Shown here: in pieces, positions 18,681 through 27,250 of the stretch
Layout of the letters: each line of letters begins with the position of its first letter
Numbering within the stretch: the stretch's first letter is position 1
Assembly (NCBI RefSeq): GCF_026651875.1
Contig: NZ_CP104067.1
Coordinates: 4,206,501-4,270,500 of the forward strand
Length of the DNA: 64,000 bases
Source: Alicyclobacillus fastidiosus
Lineage (GTDB): Bacteria; Bacillota; Bacilli; Alicyclobacillales; Alicyclobacillaceae
Direction: 5' to 3'
The notes under the pieces: generated by a model
The model's database searches: none
What the model saw: the letters and a program-made list of their open reading frames with translations, nothing else
What the model was told of the DNA's origin: nothing
Made by a program: the position numbers and the translations under genes

Positions 18681-19991
18681 ATGCTTGGACCAACGGGAAC
18701 TAAGACAGAGTCAGACTGCGCTCCACGGTCTCGATTGTTCAATGTTGAACCACAAGCTGGTCATTATGGTGTAGAAAGTCTCACGAGCTATGTTGGTAGG
18801 CTGGCACGCAAGCATTACATTTCTATGTCGAGTATGATTCATGATGTTTTGATTCCAGCCCTTGACAAGACTTACTTGAATACTATGCGTGACGGTGGAG
18901 GTACGAAATTTTTGGCACAGTCCGGTTCGTTAAACGGTATTGGGGACGGAGCAACTACTTTAGTACAAACCGTCCAAAATCTAACCCACCGGAGTGACCT
19001 TTATCGCCTAACACTTCTCCCCTTCAAGCACTTAATTAGCGATCGGGGCCTGATTAAACATCATCGGGCCTGGTGTTCGGCCTGTCTTCAGGAGATGAAC
19101 GATTCACAAATGGACGTGTACGAACCACTGATTTGGATACTGCAAGTAGTACAAGTTTGCTCCCTTCATCAGCAGACTTTAGAGCAGCTTTGTCCGTGCT
19201 GCCACCGAACTTTATTCTGGTGGGAGCGGTACGCTAGCCCTGGATATTGTAAATGCGGAGGGTATCTCGGAGTTCGAGCAACAGTTGCGATGCAATGTAG
19301 CGTGGAAGAATTTAAACGTCAAATTTACTACACATCTACCTTGAATACCCTCACATACTTGGCTTTTGGGAATGCAGAATTGGTAAAACAGATTTCAGTT
19401 AAAGAATACATTCAAACCCTGACCTCGGTACTTAAGATCAGTCGGGCTGATTTAAGCAGAAAATTAAATATTCCAAAGAACACTTTACATGGATGGTATC
19501 ATGAAACAAATCGGATTCCCTTACCCGTGTTGTTGGACATTTGTTATTCCGCTCATCAAAAACTAGTTTTTACTCCGAAATTTAATCCAAAAGATCACAA
19601 CCGACAATGTTTATCAACCTCAAAAATTCAGACCCGACTTCAAGCATCACTGTCACAATGCCCTCCACCCTCCTTGCGTGCACTAGCGTCTGAGTTGCGG
19701 ATCGATCGGAGATTGTTAAGTCGGAAGTTTCCAGAACTCGCGCGCCAGATTGCTCTACGTTTTCAGATATATGTCACTGAAAAACGAAAAGAAAGACTCT
19801 CCAGGCTCGCATTAGATATTAAACGAGCAATTGTAGCAGTCAGGAGTGACGGTAAAAGCCCAACCCAAAGGAACGTAGAAGAGTATCTGAGAAAACCTGG
19901 ATTGTTACGCGAGAAGTGCCTTAAGGAAATATGGTCAAAGGAACGCGCTATTGTACCACGGTTTGGCTCTGGCGGGAAGAAGAAATTTTGA
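18681..19991 (+). CDS. TniQ/TnsD-family target-site protein
   Basis: A 436-aa TniQ with ATG 18681 after GCGAGGGA. The N-terminal TniQ core has GVESLTSYVGRLARKH. Zinc-finger cysteines follow in WCSACLQE, CSLHQQTLEQLCPCC and CKCGG. Then comes an XRE-like helix-turn-helix (SRKLNIPKNTLHGWY) and one copy of the module SLRALASELRIDRRLLSRKF-PEL. TniQ proteins choose the insertion target, by direct DNA binding (TnsD) or through a guide complex. The final module is the same one that is repeated about nine times in the fusion protein at 22,772. The frame is intact. Confidence 0.88.
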   Translation: MLGPTGTKTESDCAPRSRLFNVEPQAGHYGVESLTSYVGRLARKHYISMSSMIHDVLIPALDKTYLNTMRDGGGTKFLAQSGSLNGIGDGATTLVQTVQNLTHRSDLYRLTLLPFKHLISDRGLIKHHRAWCSACLQEMNDSQMDVYEPLIWILQVVQVCSLHQQTLEQLCPCCHRTLFWWERYASPGYCKCGGYLGVRATVAMQCSVEEFKRQIYYTSTLNTLTYLAFGNAELVKQISVKEYIQTLTSVLKISRADLSRKLNIPKNTLHGWYHETNRIPLPVLLDICYSAHQKLVFTPKFNPKDHNRQCLSTSKIQTRLQASLSQCPPPSLRALASELRIDRRLLSRKFPELARQIALRFQIYVTEKRKERLSRLALDIKRAIVAVRSDGKSPTQRNVEEYLRKPGLLREKCLKEIWSKERAIVPRFGSGGKKKF

Positions 19992-20090
19992 ATTCAAAAA
20001 CGGGATTTAAGGTACTTCCCAACGACCTTTAAAAATGCTGTTAGACTAATTAATAGTTAAATAAATGAACAGCAGGAGTGACCTACAGTT

Positions 20091-22772
20091 ATGATGAGCG
20101 AACTTGAATTCGCAGAATGGTGCACAAGAAATAACGTATCTGAACCTATGCTCAAAGCCATCCAGCGTATTCGACTCGGTAATCCATCTCGTAGTGTAGT
20201 GTCCGGTCCAAGACATGTCACAGGGAAATTTCAAAGTCGAAAAATGGGTATGTCCCTACAATATGAGAGTGGCACTTTAGAGCTTGCAACACTCTGGGAC
20301 TATGAACATAACGACGAGAATTTGGAAATCTATGATCAACCGTCCAAACTTCAAATCTCTTACATGCGGATCAGTGGTAAGCGTGACTCGTATACAGACT
20401 ATCCAGATTTCTTTGTACTCAACAAAACAGGGTGTGGGTACATTGAATGCAAACCCCACAAAATGCTTATGAAGTTAACGCAAGAACACCCCGAGCGATA
20501 TACCTTTGATGGTGAGCATTGGCACTCCCCACCCTGCGAAGAAGAGGTGGGAAAATTCGGATTTACTTACCGGATCACCACAGAGATGGATCTGAACATG
20601 ATATTGTATTCCAATATTTTATATTTGGATGGTTATGAACGACACGATCTTTCTAATGAATCGCGTCAGCGAATATTCGAAACTGTTCAAACCGAACCAG
20701 GAATTACTCTGTTCTACCTTTGCCAGCAGTTTAACTCAGATGACATCAACAAGATGATCCGTACGGGAGACCTGTACGTTGATCTACACAAGTACCGCCT
20801 GTCTGATCCTGACTTTGTGCCAGTTTTCTCAGATGAGATTACAGGCAAAACTCTAGATATGCTTAATCATTCAAAAAAGTCTTCTGCGTATCAAGATCAA
20901 ATTTCCCCTGTACAATTGGAAGTGAATAGTAAAATCGTCTGGAGTGGGCGTATTTGGACAATAGCAAATGTTGGCTCAACTCAACTTACCTTGATCGATC
21001 CGAATAAAGACGACCTAGTTTCACTTACAAATAACCAAATTCGGCAACTTTTACGTGAAGGAATCATCAAAGGAATTAAGTTAGATGACAGTGAAACTTC
21101 AGAAAAGGCAAAGGAGATAATCCTACACGCTTCCCCAAAAGCTCAAAAGGAAGCCAACTACCGTGCGAGCCAGGTCGAGCGGTATATCGCTGGTGATAAA
21201 TCAGTGATTGAAGAGGTGTCAGATAGAACACTTAGAGATTGGACTAAAAAATACAGAACTGCTCAACAAATATATGGCATTGGTTACCTTGGATTGTTGT
21301 CAAAGCATGGACACAAGGGCCGTAGAGACTCTAGGTTCGATGAAGCATTAGTCACAAAGATGAATGAGTACATTGAAACACATTTTGAAAATACAACTCA
21401 GGAAACCCGTAAATCAATCTATAATCGTTTTCGCGAAGAGTGTTACCAGGAGGGGTTTAGGCCACCTTCATTTAAGACATTTCTTAAAGCAATCACGAAA
21501 CGTGATCAGTATATCCAGACACTTCGGAGACAAGGACGACGGACAGCTTATCAGAACGAGCATCCGTCGAACAGCGAGTTATCTATCCCAAATGCTACGC
21601 GTCCCCTTGAGCGAGCACATATAGATCACACACAACTAGACATATTTGTAGTTGATGGTAGGACAGGACTTGTCTTAGGCAAACCATGGCTCTCAGCCAT
21701 GATTGACGATTGCACACGTCGTGTTCTAGGCAGCTATCTTACTTTTGAGGCTCCCAGCGCCGTGTCAGCCCTTATGGTCCTCAAAGACTGCATTAGGCGT
21801 TATCAGAGATTACCGAAGTATATTGTCGCTGACAACGGAAAAGAATTCCACAGCACAGCATTTGAAACTTTTTTAGCTGTATATGGAGTGCATCTCATGC
21901 ATAGACCACCGGCGGAAGCACGTTACGGAAATCGTATTGAACGATATTTTGGGACGATAACCACGCAGATGTTGAAAAACCTACGTGGAAATTCACAAGC
22001 AACCAAAACGCCACGCCAGATGACCAAGAGTATTGATCCTAGGCGACAAGCTATCTGGACCTTAAGAGCATTGCGTACAAGACTTGAAGAATATTTCTAC
22101 GATATTTACGACTGCTCTCTACATTCTTCTCTCGGTTGTAGTCCGAGAGAACTGTTCGAAAGCCGACTGGCAATGACAGGAGACCGTACCTTCGAAATGA
22201 TCAGCTATACACCGACAATTGACATTTTAGCACTTCCACCTACGCCTAAAGGTTCCCTAAAGATTCATCGGGCAGGTGTCAAGTTCCAGAACAAGTATTT
22301 TTGGAACCCAGTATTTAGGGAACCTGGTGTTATGGGGCAGAACGTGCCGGTTGTGTACGACCCTTGGAATGCTGGTGTGGTATATGCTTTCGTTAAGAAT
22401 CAATGGCACAAGTGCATCTGCAAACAGTTTGAGTACCATGGGCGTTCCCTAAAGGAAATCGAAATTGTCACCGAAGAATACAGAAAGAAGTATCGCCTAG
22501 GATCATACCAGTCCATCGACTCTAGTAAACTGGCACACTTCATTTCTGAAATCAAAGAACACGACGAATATAAACTTCAGGTCGCACGAGACAGGGCTTT
22601 AAAAGAATGTTACTCAGAAGGGGAGTCAGAGTGGCCTGCACAGAGCGATTCAAACGCTTCACGAGTTATTCCCGGTAGAGATACTAATAACTCTGAACCT
22701 AAACATATCCCCGAAAGCATTGTAACATCAACAGTTGTACATCGGAAGCCAAAAAAGAAGGAGCGGTTCTGA
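20091..22772 (+). CDS. tnsAB: TnsA-TnsB fusion transposase
   Basis: An 893-aa protein. Residues about 50-180 form the TnsA nuclease: E59 or E64, D106 in DYPDFFVL and E119-C-K121 in GYIECKPHK, the PD-(D/E)xK arrangement. Residues about 260-480 are TnsB-like DNA-binding helices. Residues 505-650 are the DDE integrase fold: D512 (IDHTQLD), D581 (VADNGKEF) and E617 (GNRIERYFG), spaced DD(35)E. All six catalytic positions are present, so both strands can in principle be cut (cut-and-paste). Fused TnsAB is known in several Tn7-like and CRISPR-associated transposons. The stop overlaps the next start by one base, so translation is coupled. Confidence 0.92.
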   Translation: MMSELEFAEWCTRNNVSEPMLKAIQRIRLGNPSRSVVSGPRHVTGKFQSRKMGMSLQYESGTLELATLWDYEHNDENLEIYDQPSKLQISYMRISGKRDSYTDYPDFFVLNKTGCGYIECKPHKMLMKLTQEHPERYTFDGEHWHSPPCEEEVGKFGFTYRITTEMDLNMILYSNILYLDGYERHDLSNESRQRIFETVQTEPGITLFYLCQQFNSDDINKMIRTGDLYVDLHKYRLSDPDFVPVFSDEITGKTLDMLNHSKKSSAYQDQISPVQLEVNSKIVWSGRIWTIANVGSTQLTLIDPNKDDLVSLTNNQIRQLLREGIIKGIKLDDSETSEKAKEIILHASPKAQKEANYRASQVERYIAGDKSVIEEVSDRTLRDWTKKYRTAQQIYGIGYLGLLSKHGHKGRRDSRFDEALVTKMNEYIETHFENTTQETRKSIYNRFREECYQEGFRPPSFKTFLKAITKRDQYIQTLRRQGRRTAYQNEHPSNSELSIPNATRPLERAHIDHTQLDIFVVDGRTGLVLGKPWLSAMIDDCTRRVLGSYLTFEAPSAVSALMVLKDCIRRYQRLPKYIVADNGKEFHSTAFETFLAVYGVHLMHRPPAEARYGNRIERYFGTITTQMLKNLRGNSQATKTPRQMTKSIDPRRQAIWTLRALRTRLEEYFYDIYDCSLHSSLGCSPRELFESRLAMTGDRTFEMISYTPTIDILALPPTPKGSLKIHRAGVKFQNKYFWNPVFREPGVMGQNVPVVYDPWNAGVVYAFVKNQWHKCICKQFEYHGRSLKEIEIVTEEYRKKYRLGSYQSIDSSKLAHFISEIKEHDEYKLQVARDRALKECYSEGESEWPAQSDSNASRVIPGRDTNNSEPKHIPESIVTSTVVHRKPKKKERF

Positions 22773-25700
22773 TGTTCGATAATTTCATCTCGGAGATCGA
22801 CACGGCTGACATCGAGCAGCATTTTCCTGTAGCATTACTGTCCGACAGCCCACAAGCTCGGAAAGATTACTTTTACGGATATACAGTCAGTCATTCAAAT
22901 TTAGAATTCGCACGCGAAAGAATCTGGCGAGCGGTAAGGAACGCCGTTGAGCAGCAAGTTATCAATTTGATTGGGCCTAGCGGAGTCGGAAAAACCACAC
23001 TGCTTGACAGATTGGAAACGCTAATCCTACAGACAGAGGAACACAATATGTTGAGCAACCCAGGTTATATTCCCGTCATACAAGTTGAAGCCGGGGCACC
23101 TGAACGCGGATCGTTTGACTGGAAACAGGATCTCTATTGGGATATTTTAAAAAAATTGAACCAAGAATTTATTAATGAATACGCACGTCGTGCCAAAAGA
23201 CCATCCACGCAACTCGTCAGTGATGCTGTTCAGGAAGCCATAATTAATCGAGAAACTAAATATCTCATCATCGATGAGGCACAACATATTGGAATTGGTG
23301 CACGTAATAATGAGAAACGTGAAAATCAAATGGATGTACTTAAGTCCATTACAAACAAAACTAAGTGCAACATTATTCTGGCAGGGACTTATAAATTTCG
23401 AGAACTCCTCAATCTGAATGAACAGCTTAGTCGTCGCTCTGTTCCTGTTCACTTTCAAAGATATCAGCTTAGTAAGCCTGATGATATTCGAGAATTTCTA
23501 GATATCCTAATAGACTTCCAGTCGGAAATGCCGGTTCCCCAAATGCCAAATCTTTTGGACAACGCTCAGGAATTGTACGAGGCTTGTCTAGGGTGTATAG
23601 GCATTTTGAAACCAATATTATATAAAGCGCTAGCCGACGCTATTGATGACAATGCTGAGACAGTTACCCAAGAATATATTTATCCACACATTCCGACGCT
23701 CAAGCAACGCAAGAAGATGTTGAATGAAATTTTAGCTGGGGAGTTGGAAATGGAAGAGTCCAATGCAGACCTCACAGAATTTAGTGAGTCCCTTTGGTTT
23801 GCTCATACAACAAAACAGATAAAAAAAGCGGCAATCCAGACAGAAACTCAGGAACAAACTTCTTCTAAAAGAACTACTTCTAAAAAAAAGACTACTCAAA
23901 AAAGCCCAGCTCCAAACGTCAACCGGGTCATCGCTCACCAAAACGAGATCATGTGGAAAACGGAGAGGTTACACATGTTACAAAATAGCGAAATTCAACG
24001 CAGCCGCCTGTACCATATGGCACCTATAGGTATCGGGACGGGAGATGTCGAAAGCATTACAAGTTATATTGTACGCCTTGCTGAGTCACACAAGGTGCCT
24101 GTTCGTAAAATCATAGAAAATGTCAGTCATGGTACTGGCGTAGCCTTTCGCCCATATTTAACCAACCAAATAAATGGATTTGGAGATAGAACCGATGCTG
24201 TATTAAGGTATGTACAAGATTCTACACTTCATTCCGACCTTTCCGCTCTTACTTTCGTTAACTTAAGTAACGCCATTAGCACGGCCAATCTAATGAAGAA
24301 GCACTTTGCATGGTGTCCAGAGTGTTTACGCACCGCAGTTTCAAATGATAAGCGCCCTTATCATAAATTACTTTGGTCATTGAAAGCCGTTAAATGCTGT
24401 CATGTGCATGGTGTGTGGCTACAGTCAAAATGTCCAAATCCAAAATGCCGGAAGAATAATTCAGAGGTAATCAACGTCCAGTCGACGCTACAATGTCCTT
24501 CCTGTGGTCATAATTTGTATGATGTTGATGTTAAAAAAATTGGTCAAGCCCCCAAGGACACGGTTAAACGTACTCTGGACTTGGCTAATCTCGTTCAAGT
24601 AGTTCAAGATCAGCCGACACACATTACAACCATTTTGAAAAATCTTCTTGAACTATCGACAGACAGCACTTGGAACGGAATCCACAAGGTGGCTGAGAAG
24701 TCCGGGATTGATCGCCATACCATAGAAAATTGGTTTACAGGCGAAACAAAACCGCAACTTGATTATCTCCTTACCATCAGCGAATCTTATTCAAAAGTAA
24801 TCGGTGAATTACTCGTACAAACAAAACCGTTAGATGACAGCAACAGCACGATCCCTCGAAAGACTCGGCATCAAGCTCAAGACCGCTTAATCCAACAACA
24901 AAAAATCGAGTCTATTTTACTGCATATTCTGCATAATCGGACGAAAGTTTATTCGCTTAATGAAATCGTTAAAGAATCAGGTGCATCTACATATATGTTG
25001 AAAAGGTATTTTTCAGGAATATGCAGTGAACTTACCTCGCCAGATCAAGTTTTACTGACATCAATACGTGAATATCTCACAAATTTGCTTGATTCCGTAC
25101 AACAGCCATTTCCCTCCCTCAAGCAGCTCGCAAATAAATTTGGAATCAACGTGGTAACTCTTCGGCGACACTTTCCAGAACTCTGTTCACAAATTTCGTC
25201 AGCTCGGAGGAAACCGAGCATAGACCCGACTCGACTTTCTTCCATACATGAATATCTGACCAATTTGGTCAACTCTGACGATCGGTCATATCCATCTTTG
25301 CGGCAAATCGCAAACCAATTCAAAATCAGCAGCACAACCCTGCAACATCGTTTCCCAGAACTCTGTTCACAAATTTCGTCAACTCGGAGGAATCTGCCTA
25401 TAGACCCGACTCGGCTTTCTTCCATACATGAATATCTAACCAATTTGGTCAACTCCGACGATCAGTCATATCCATCTTTACAGCAAATCGTAAACCAATT
25501 CAAAATCAGCAGCACAACTCTGCAACATCATTTCCCAGAACTCTGTTTACAAATTTCGTCAGCTCGGAGGAATCTGCCTATAGACCCGACTCGGCTTTCT
25601 TCCATACATGAATATCTGACCAATTTGGTCAACTCTGACGATCGGTCATATCCATCTTTGCGGCAAATCGCAAACCAATTCCAAATTAGCAGCACAACTC

Positions 25701-26671
25701 TGCAACATTATTTCCCAGAACTCTGTTCACAAATTTCGTCAGCTCGGAGGAATCTGCCTATAGACCCGACTCGGCTTTCTTCCATACATGAATATCTGAC
25801 CAATTTGGTCAACTCCGACGATCAGTCATATCCATCTTTGCGGCAAATCGCAAACCAATTCAAAATCAGCAGCACAACTCTGCAACATCATTTCCCAGAA
25901 CTCTGTTCACTAATCAGTCCCGTTCCTAAACCCCAACGAATCAATGATACACTACTCGCTTCCATATATGAGTACTTAAATAATTTGGTTAGTCATCAAA
26001 TCCGACCGTATCCGTCTCTCAATCGCATTGCAAACCAGTTTGGAGTCGACAAGAGAACTCTTCGACATCATTTCCCGGAACTCTGTTTACAGATTACATC
26101 GTCTCGTAATAATCGCCCTATTGATGAGACACGCCTATCTTCAATGCGTGAATATCTCTTGGGTCTACTCAACGCGGAAAAACGAGACCAACCGCTTCCA
26201 ACAATCAAGCAAATTGCAAAGACACTTAGGACAACTGACGAAAGCCTTCGACGCTACTTTCCCGAACTCTGTTTTCAACTTTCGTCGACTCGTTATGAAA
26301 TACGTCAGATACAGCGCACGCCCGTACATGAATATCTCACTAGTGTGCTCAACTCGGGAGTCCGTCCATGTCCCCCTTTGCGGGAGATCGCTAACAAAGT
26401 AGGTATCCGCGAGACAACTCTTCGGAGTCGCTTTCCTGAACTCTGTTCGCAGATTTCATCGCTTAGTAAGTATCGTCGAATTGATCAGACATTACTTTCT
26501 TCAATACGTAAATATATGGTTTATTTGGTGAACTCCAAACAGCAACCATATCCCCCTCTTAGACAGATCGCAAAAAAATTTGGAATCAGTGAGACAAGTC
26601 CGAACTCTGCACACAATTGTAAAGACTCGTACGAAAATCAATTAGATGTAACTCTCGTACGTGAAGTATGA
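22772..26671 (+). CDS. TnsC-TniQ fusion with C-terminal repeat array
   Basis: A single frame of 1299 codons. Residues 1-340 are a TnsC-type AAA+ ATPase (Walker A GPSGVGKTT 68-76; Walker B LIIDEAQH around D168/E169). Residues 345-400 are a Lys/Thr/Ser-rich linker. TniQ begins about 402 (GDVESITSYIVRLAESH) with zinc-finger cysteines from 515 (WCPECLRT, CHVHG, CPNPKC, CPSCGH) and an XRE-like helix-turn-helix near 640-685. Residues about 757-1285 hold about nine 60-aa units, eight ending in FPELC. The last unit has a deletion that shifts the frame: the natural ending PELCTQL-stop lies in another frame at 26,601-26,622. An internal ribosome site precedes Met402. I know of no characterised TnsC-TniQ fusion. 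Confidence 0.9.
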   Translation: MFDNFISEIDTADIEQHFPVALLSDSPQARKDYFYGYTVSHSNLEFARERIWRAVRNAVEQQVINLIGPSGVGKTTLLDRLETLILQTEEHNMLSNPGYIPVIQVEAGAPERGSFDWKQDLYWDILKKLNQEFINEYARRAKRPSTQLVSDAVQEAIINRETKYLIIDEAQHIGIGARNNEKRENQMDVLKSITNKTKCNIILAGTYKFRELLNLNEQLSRRSVPVHFQRYQLSKPDDIREFLDILIDFQSEMPVPQMPNLLDNAQELYEACLGCIGILKPILYKALADAIDDNAETVTQEYIYPHIPTLKQRKKMLNEILAGELEMEESNADLTEFSESLWFAHTTKQIKKAAIQTETQEQTSSKRTTSKKKTTQKSPAPNVNRVIAHQNEIMWKTERLHMLQNSEIQRSRLYHMAPIGIGTGDVESITSYIVRLAESHKVPVRKIIENVSHGTGVAFRPYLTNQINGFGDRTDAVLRYVQDSTLHSDLSALTFVNLSNAISTANLMKKHFAWCPECLRTAVSNDKRPYHKLLWSLKAVKCCHVHGVWLQSKCPNPKCRKNNSEVINVQSTLQCPSCGHNLYDVDVKKIGQAPKDTVKRTLDLANLVQVVQDQPTHITTILKNLLELSTDSTWNGIHKVAEKSGIDRHTIENWFTGETKPQLDYLLTISESYSKVIGELLVQTKPLDDSNSTIPRKTRHQAQDRLIQQQKIESILLHILHNRTKVYSLNEIVKESGASTYMLKRYFSGICSELTSPDQVLLTSIREYLTNLLDSVQQPFPSLKQLANKFGINVVTLRRHFPELCSQISSARRKPSIDPTRLSSIHEYLTNLVNSDDRSYPSLRQIANQFKISSTTLQHRFPELCSQISSTRRNLPIDPTRLSSIHEYLTNLVNSDDQSYPSLQQIVNQFKISSTTLQHHFPELCLQISSARRNLPIDPTRLSSIHEYLTNLVNSDDRSYPSLRQIANQFQISSTTLQHYFPELCSQISSARRNLPIDPTRLSSIHEYLTNLVNSDDQSYPSLRQIANQFKISSTTLQHHFPELCSLISPVPKPQRINDTLLASIYEYLNNLVSHQIRPYPSLNRIANQFGVDKRTLRHHFPELCLQITSSRNNRPIDETRLSSMREYLLGLLNAEKRDQPLPTIKQIAKTLRTTDESLRRYFPELCFQLSSTRYEIRQIQRTPVHEYLTSVLNSGVRPCPPLREIANKVGIRETTLRSRFPELCSQISSLSKYRRIDQTLLSSIRKYMVYLVNSKQQPYPPLRQIAKKFGISETSPNSAHNCKDSYENQLDVTLVREV
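23962..23977 (+). promoter_or_regulatory. Internal ribosome binding site and in-frame ATG for free TniQ
   Basis: GGAGAGGT (23,962-23,969) lies five bases before ATG 23,975, which is codon 402 of the fusion and in its frame. The ATG sits where a standalone TniQ would start, right after the linker. It could yield a separate 898-aa TniQ with repeats. The sites are seen; their use is inferred. Confidence 0.6.
25220..25939 (+). repeat. Four near-identical 180-bp tandem repeats within the fusion gene
   Basis: Units start at 25,220, 25,400, 25,580 and 25,760 (residues 817, 877, 937 and 997). Each encodes a helix EYLTNLVNS, a helix-turn-helix-like YPSLRQIANQF-ISSTTLQ and the signature FPELC. Units differ at only a few positions, mostly in the residue before FPELC (R, H, Y, H) and in DDR/DDQ. 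Flanking units (about 25,040, 25,940, 26,120, 26,306, 26,480) are related but divergent, so the central four arose by recent duplication. Confidence 0.92.
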
Positions 26672-26950
26672 AAGAAGTAACCACTATTCCGATAAAAGAC
26701 CTGCATGTCTTTACATGGAAGAATCATCATTGTCCTAGGACTCAAGAGAAAAATTCTTCGACATTTGGCTCCATAATTCTGTGATGATTAGAGATATCAG
26801 GTCATTGGCGAAATAGCGAAAGGAACAAACGAATACTCAACTAAAATGGAACTATAAATTTGCCGAAAATAAAATGAACCACAAGGCTACCGATATGGCA
26901 AACTTATGGTTCAAGTCACACAAAACCCTGACGTATCAAGGCTTTTAACG

Positions 26951-27012
<62 letters not shown>

Positions 27013-27179
27013 AAACTGTGCGTGCCGGCATGTGTTCTAGCGTGATATAGAATGTGCAAAATTATTGATACGGCGCGGGGTTTTGTACATTTCACCACAC
27101 CACAACACCAGGTGTAATTAGACGTAATTTCGGTTTTGATGCACAGAATTTAGACGCAAAATATCTCACTGATGTATAC

Positions 27180-27212
27180 GCGGTCAACTACTCAAGTATG
27201 ATGGTTGGCCGC
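27180..27212 (+). terminator. Hairpin with U-rich tail
   Basis: A 9-bp stem (GCGGTCAAC with GTTGGCCGC, one wobble) followed by TTTTCTTTG. It lies between the tRNA fragment and the second IS1182 in otherwise featureless DNA. Confidence 0.45.
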
Positions 27213-27250
27213 TTTTCTTTGCAAAAAAAAACCCTCGCACGTGACTTTAA

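Noticed and set aside
25220..25939. Regular 180-bp repeats as a possible CRISPR array or satellite
   Set aside because: They lie in one open frame, the period is a multiple of three, and variation is mostly conservative at protein level; they are coding repeats.
16651..26671. A CRISPR-associated transposon
   Set aside because: No Cas12k, Cascade genes, CRISPR repeat or guide-like spacer were seen in the window.
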